From: Gammaproteobacteria bacterium
GTDB lineage: Bacteria; Pseudomonadota; Gammaproteobacteria; Pseudomonadales; Cellvibrionaceae
DNA length: 8,190 bases
Direction: 5' to 3'
NCBI GenBank assembly: GCA_021151625.1
Contig: JAGKWY010000137.1
Span: forward strand, 1 to 8,190
The translations under genes were made by a program, and so were the position numbers. Positions 6,193-8,190 of the stretch are shown here, piece after piece; position 1 is the first letter of the stretch, and each line of letters opens with the position of its first letter. The notes under the pieces were generated by a model. The model made no database searches. It saw only the letters and a program-made list of their open reading frames with translations, and was not told the DNA's origin.

Positions 6193-6804
6193 ATGAAAAC
6201 CCAAAAAACATCGCGCAAACAGCAAATACTGGAATGCCTTGCGCGGATGCTGGAGGCAAGCCCTGGCGAACGTATTACCACCTCTGCTTTAGCCAAAGAA
6301 GTCGGCGTATCAGAAGCCGCGCTCTATCGTCACTTTCCCAGCAAATCCAAAATGTTTGAAGGGTTGATTGAATTCATTGAAGAAACTATTTTTTCGCGCA
6401 TCACTCTCATCCTTGCAGAGGAAAAAATCGCGCTCAAACGCTGCGAAAAAATCCTCGCGCTCTTGCTCGGTTTTGCTGAGCGCAACCCGGGACTGACGCG
6501 CTTGTTAACTGGCGATGCTCTTACCGGGGAAACCGAGCGATTGCGTCTGCGCATCGCACAATTATTTGATCGGATTGAAACCCAATTAAAACAAATTTTG
6601 CGCGAAGCTGAATTGCGTGAGGGGCTCCACCCACAACTGCCGGTGGCTGCTGCTGCCAATTTACTAATTGCATTAATTGATGGACGCATTGCCGAGTTTG
6701 TGCGCACCGAATTTCGCCGTTTACCCACTACTCATTGGCAAGAACAATGGCACTTGCTGGCGCAGGGTTTTCTTGTTCCCCACAACTCATCAGTACTCGA
6801 ATAA
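6193..6804 (+). CDS. slmA: Nucleoid occlusion factor SlmA (TetR family)
   Basis: A 203-residue TetR-family DNA-binding protein, close to the 198 residues of E. coli SlmA. SlmA binds specific chromosomal sites and blocks FtsZ ring assembly over the nucleoid. The N-terminal helix-turn-helix (about 28-51) contains KEVGVSEAALYRHFPSKSKMF. It is followed by the highly SlmA-like LIEFIEETIFSRI (58-70) and the LLGFAERNPGLTRLLTGDAL segment (91-110), which forms the FtsZ-binding/dimer body in the family. These blocks distinguish it from generic TetR regulators. It is the last gene of the coaBC-algC-argB-slmA run. In E. coli slmA sits between dut and pyrE, and here too pyrE lies just beyond, on the opposite strand. 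Confidence 0.93.
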   Translation: MKTQKTSRKQQILECLARMLEASPGERITTSALAKEVGVSEAALYRHFPSKSKMFEGLIEFIEETIFSRITLILAEEKIALKRCEKILALLLGFAERNPGLTRLLTGDALTGETERLRLRIAQLFDRIETQLKQILREAELREGLHPQLPVAAAANLLIALIDGRIAEFVRTEFRRLPTTHWQEQWHLLAQGFLVPHNSSVLE

Positions 6805-6830
6805 AAAAGCAGAAACTAGTCGGCTTTTTT
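6803..6830. terminator. Likely bidirectional terminator between slmA and the pyrE unit
   Basis: AAAAAAGC (6803-6810) and GCTTTTTT (6823-6830) form an 8-bp stem with a 12-nt loop, overlapping the slmA stop codon. Because the arms are A6 and T6, each strand ends the hairpin in a run of T, as expected for a terminator shared by convergent genes. The stem has only two G-C pairs plus a possible inner GA/TC extension, so its strength is uncertain. Confidence 0.55.
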
Positions 6831-6847
6831 ACTCGAGCCATTTTTGA

Positions 6848-7483
6848 TCAAGGCGCTTGTTTACTAATTTCAATAAAGCGATTTTTATCGCGATCAAATT
6901 TTTCCGCAACTTCCTTATGTTCCTGCTCTCGCTGCTTAATTTGCGCCTGAATATCTTTTTCTTCTTGCATCAGATTATTAATGTTTTTCAATAACTCATC
7001 TGATAACTGACGTCCACCACGCTCTACCGCTGCCGCTTGAGCCTGATAGTCCTGCAAGCGCTTGCGCGCCGAGACCAGATTTGCCTGCAAAATGCTGATA
7101 TTGCCACGCAAGCTCTCCAGATTACGCGCCTTGGCTGCATCTATGTCCGCCACATTGCTGTAGGCACGACGCAATTGTAAATCCTCTCTGGCCTGCTCTT
7201 CACGCTGCAATTTTTCCTTGCGCAGCCTGTCTGCCTCTGGCCCTTTGGGCGCAGGAGGAATAACTTTCAGTATCTTGCCGGAACGCGAGACTATCTCATA
7301 GCCATCATTGACGTATTCGGGCGGGATTTTACTATCCAGAACGGTCACACCTTCCTTGTTTTTATAACGATAGATAACCTTACTGTTAGCCTCTGTTGCA
7401 GCCAGCGCAATGCTACCCAGTAACAACGAGCAGCAAGTGATTGTGATACACAACAGGTTACGCATTGGAATTAAGCGCCTCAT
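6848..7483 (-). CDS. Exported coiled-coil protein with DUF4124 domain
   Basis: A 211-residue predicted periplasmic protein of unknown function. Residues 1-28 form a signal peptide: basic start, hydrophobic LLCITITCCSLLLGSIALA, cleavage expected after Ala28 in ALA-A. Cysteines 12, 17 and 18 lie inside the hydrophobic stretch but not in a lipobox, so it is not called a lipoprotein. Residues 36-76 (IYRYKNKEGVTVLDSKIPPEYVNDGYEIVS and following) match the DUF4124 pattern, a small beta-rich exported module. Residues about 82-205 are highly charged, rich in Glu, Gln, Lys and Arg, and almost certainly a long coiled coil. The start is uncertain: the ATG at 7483 lies 6 bp after pyrE but has no Shine-Dalgarno sequence, while the ATG at 7465 (Met7) has GAGG 12 nt upstream and still gives a full signal peptide. 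It is probably co-transcribed with pyrE. Confidence 0.85.
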   Translation of the reverse strand: MRRLIPMRNLLCITITCCSLLLGSIALAATEANSKVIYRYKNKEGVTVLDSKIPPEYVNDGYEIVSRSGKILKVIPPAPKGPEADRLRKEKLQREEQAREDLQLRRAYSNVADIDAAKARNLESLRGNISILQANLVSARKRLQDYQAQAAAVERGGRQLSDELLKNINNLMQEEKDIQAQIKQREQEHKEVAEKFDRDKNRFIEISKQAP

Positions 7484-7489
7484 TTAAAA

Positions 7490-8137
7490 TTACAAATCTA
7501 CCCCATAGGTAGCACGGTATTGTTTGATTTTTTCTACCATTACTTCCTGGCCCGCCTGACTCTCCAGATAAGCCACAATGTGATTCAGGTTAATAATGCT
7601 GATCACCGGAATACCGAAAGTCTGCTCCACCTCCTGAATCGCCGATACCTGCCCCAGGCCTTTTTCCATACGATTCAAGCCGATCAATACTGCCGCTGGT
7701 TTCGCACCCGCCTGGTCGATAATAGCCATAACTTCGCGCACTGCCGTACCGGCGGTGATCACATCGTCCACTATCAGAACTTTTCCTTGCAGTGGCGCTC
7801 CTACCAAGGTCCCTCCCTCACCGTGATCTTTGGCTTCCTTACGGTTGTAGCAGTAGGGCAAGTCGCGTTGGTAATGATCTGCCAATGCCACTGCAGTAGT
7901 TGCCGCCAAAGGAATCCCTTTGTAAGCAGGGCCAAACACTATATCGAAGTCTACGCCTGATGCAGTGATTGCTGCCGCATAAAAACGACCCAGATCGGCC
8001 AGGGCACTGCCAGTCTGAAAACGACCAGCATTGAAAAAATAGGGACTGGTGCGACCGGATTTGAGAACGAATTCACCAAAGCATAACGCCTGGTGCTTAA
8101 GCGCCAGCTGAATGAAGTCAAATTGGTATTTTTCCAT
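7490..8137 (-). CDS. pyrE: Orotate phosphoribosyltransferase
   Basis: A 215-residue enzyme of standard length that joins orotate to PRPP to give orotidine 5'-monophosphate in pyrimidine synthesis. It shows the N-terminal FGEFVLKSGRTSPYFFNAG (20-38), the GPAYKGIPLA segment (69-78), the flexible catalytic loop RKEAKDHGEGG (99-109) and the PRPP-binding motif VLIVDDVITAGTA (120-132). All expected residues are present. The start MEKYQFDFIQLAL matches the family, and a weak GGAT lies about 8 nt upstream. It is the first gene of a two-gene minus-strand unit with the DUF4124 protein and converges on slmA. Its promoter should lie in 8138-8190 or beyond; no confident boxes are visible there. Confidence 0.96.
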   Translation of the reverse strand: MEKYQFDFIQLALKHQALCFGEFVLKSGRTSPYFFNAGRFQTGSALADLGRFYAAAITASGVDFDIVFGPAYKGIPLAATTAVALADHYQRDLPYCYNRKEAKDHGEGGTLVGAPLQGKVLIVDDVITAGTAVREVMAIIDQAGAKPAAVLIGLNRMEKGLGQVSAIQEVEQTFGIPVISIINLNHIVAYLESQAGQEVMVEKIKQYRATYGVDL

Positions 8138-8190
8138 GCAAAGTATCCGACTATGAACTAAGTTTTAGGTGACAGAATAACTACAACGAG

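Noticed and set aside
6789..6800. Possible SlmA binding site near the slmA stop codon
   Set aside because: The core AGTACTC resembles the centre of the E. coli SlmA site, but only 8 of 12 positions agree and the outer positions fail, which is within chance for this length.
6900..7480. Lipoprotein signal in the DUF4124 protein
   Set aside because: Cysteines occur in the hydrophobic core, but no lipobox precedes them and a normal ALA-A cleavage site follows.
1..8190. Mobile elements, CRISPR, tRNA or defence systems
   Set aside because: No transposase or integrase genes, direct repeat arrays or cloverleaf-like segments are visible; all long frames are explained by housekeeping genes.

Overview
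The window is a compact housekeeping stretch of a gammaproteobacterial chromosome, with no mobile elements, tRNAs, rRNAs or CRISPR arrays. Gene order combines two known arrangements. The Escherichia coli order rpmG-rpmB-radC facing coaBC (dfp), followed by slmA and a convergent pyrE, is present. Inserted in it is the Pseudomonas-type pair algC-argB. Roughly balanced base composition, a Pseudomonas-like ArgB and AlgC together with an SlmA fit a marine or soil gammaproteobacterium of the Cellvibrio/Saccharophagus kind. That placement is an inference from gene order and remembered protein similarity, not from a search.

Left part (1-1205), minus strand: radC, then rpmB (L28) and the first 17 codons of rpmG (L33). 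A good sigma-70-type promoter with a GC-rich discriminator lies between radC and rpmB and probably gives the two ribosomal protein genes their own growth-controlled transcription. A 245-bp divergent spacer with several short inverted repeats separates radC from coaBC.

Middle (1451-6804), plus strand: coaBC (coenzyme A synthesis), a long membrane-anchored phosphomannomutase/phosphoglucomutase (algC), argB (arginine synthesis) and slmA (nucleoid occlusion). Gaps are 33-49 bp, so this looks like one operon. The dUTPase gene dut, which normally follows coaBC in both E. coli and Pseudomonas, is absent. A strong hairpin without a T-tract lies between argB and slmA.

Right part (6848-8137), minus strand: pyrE (pyrimidine synthesis) followed 6 bp later by an exported coiled-coil protein with a DUF4124 domain. 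It converges on slmA, and a short A/T-flanked hairpin between the two probably terminates both transcripts.

Nothing here is a clearly new system. The points most worth a second look are the roughly 375-residue membrane and periplasmic extension on AlgC, the missing dut, and the pyrE-linked DUF4124 coiled-coil protein.
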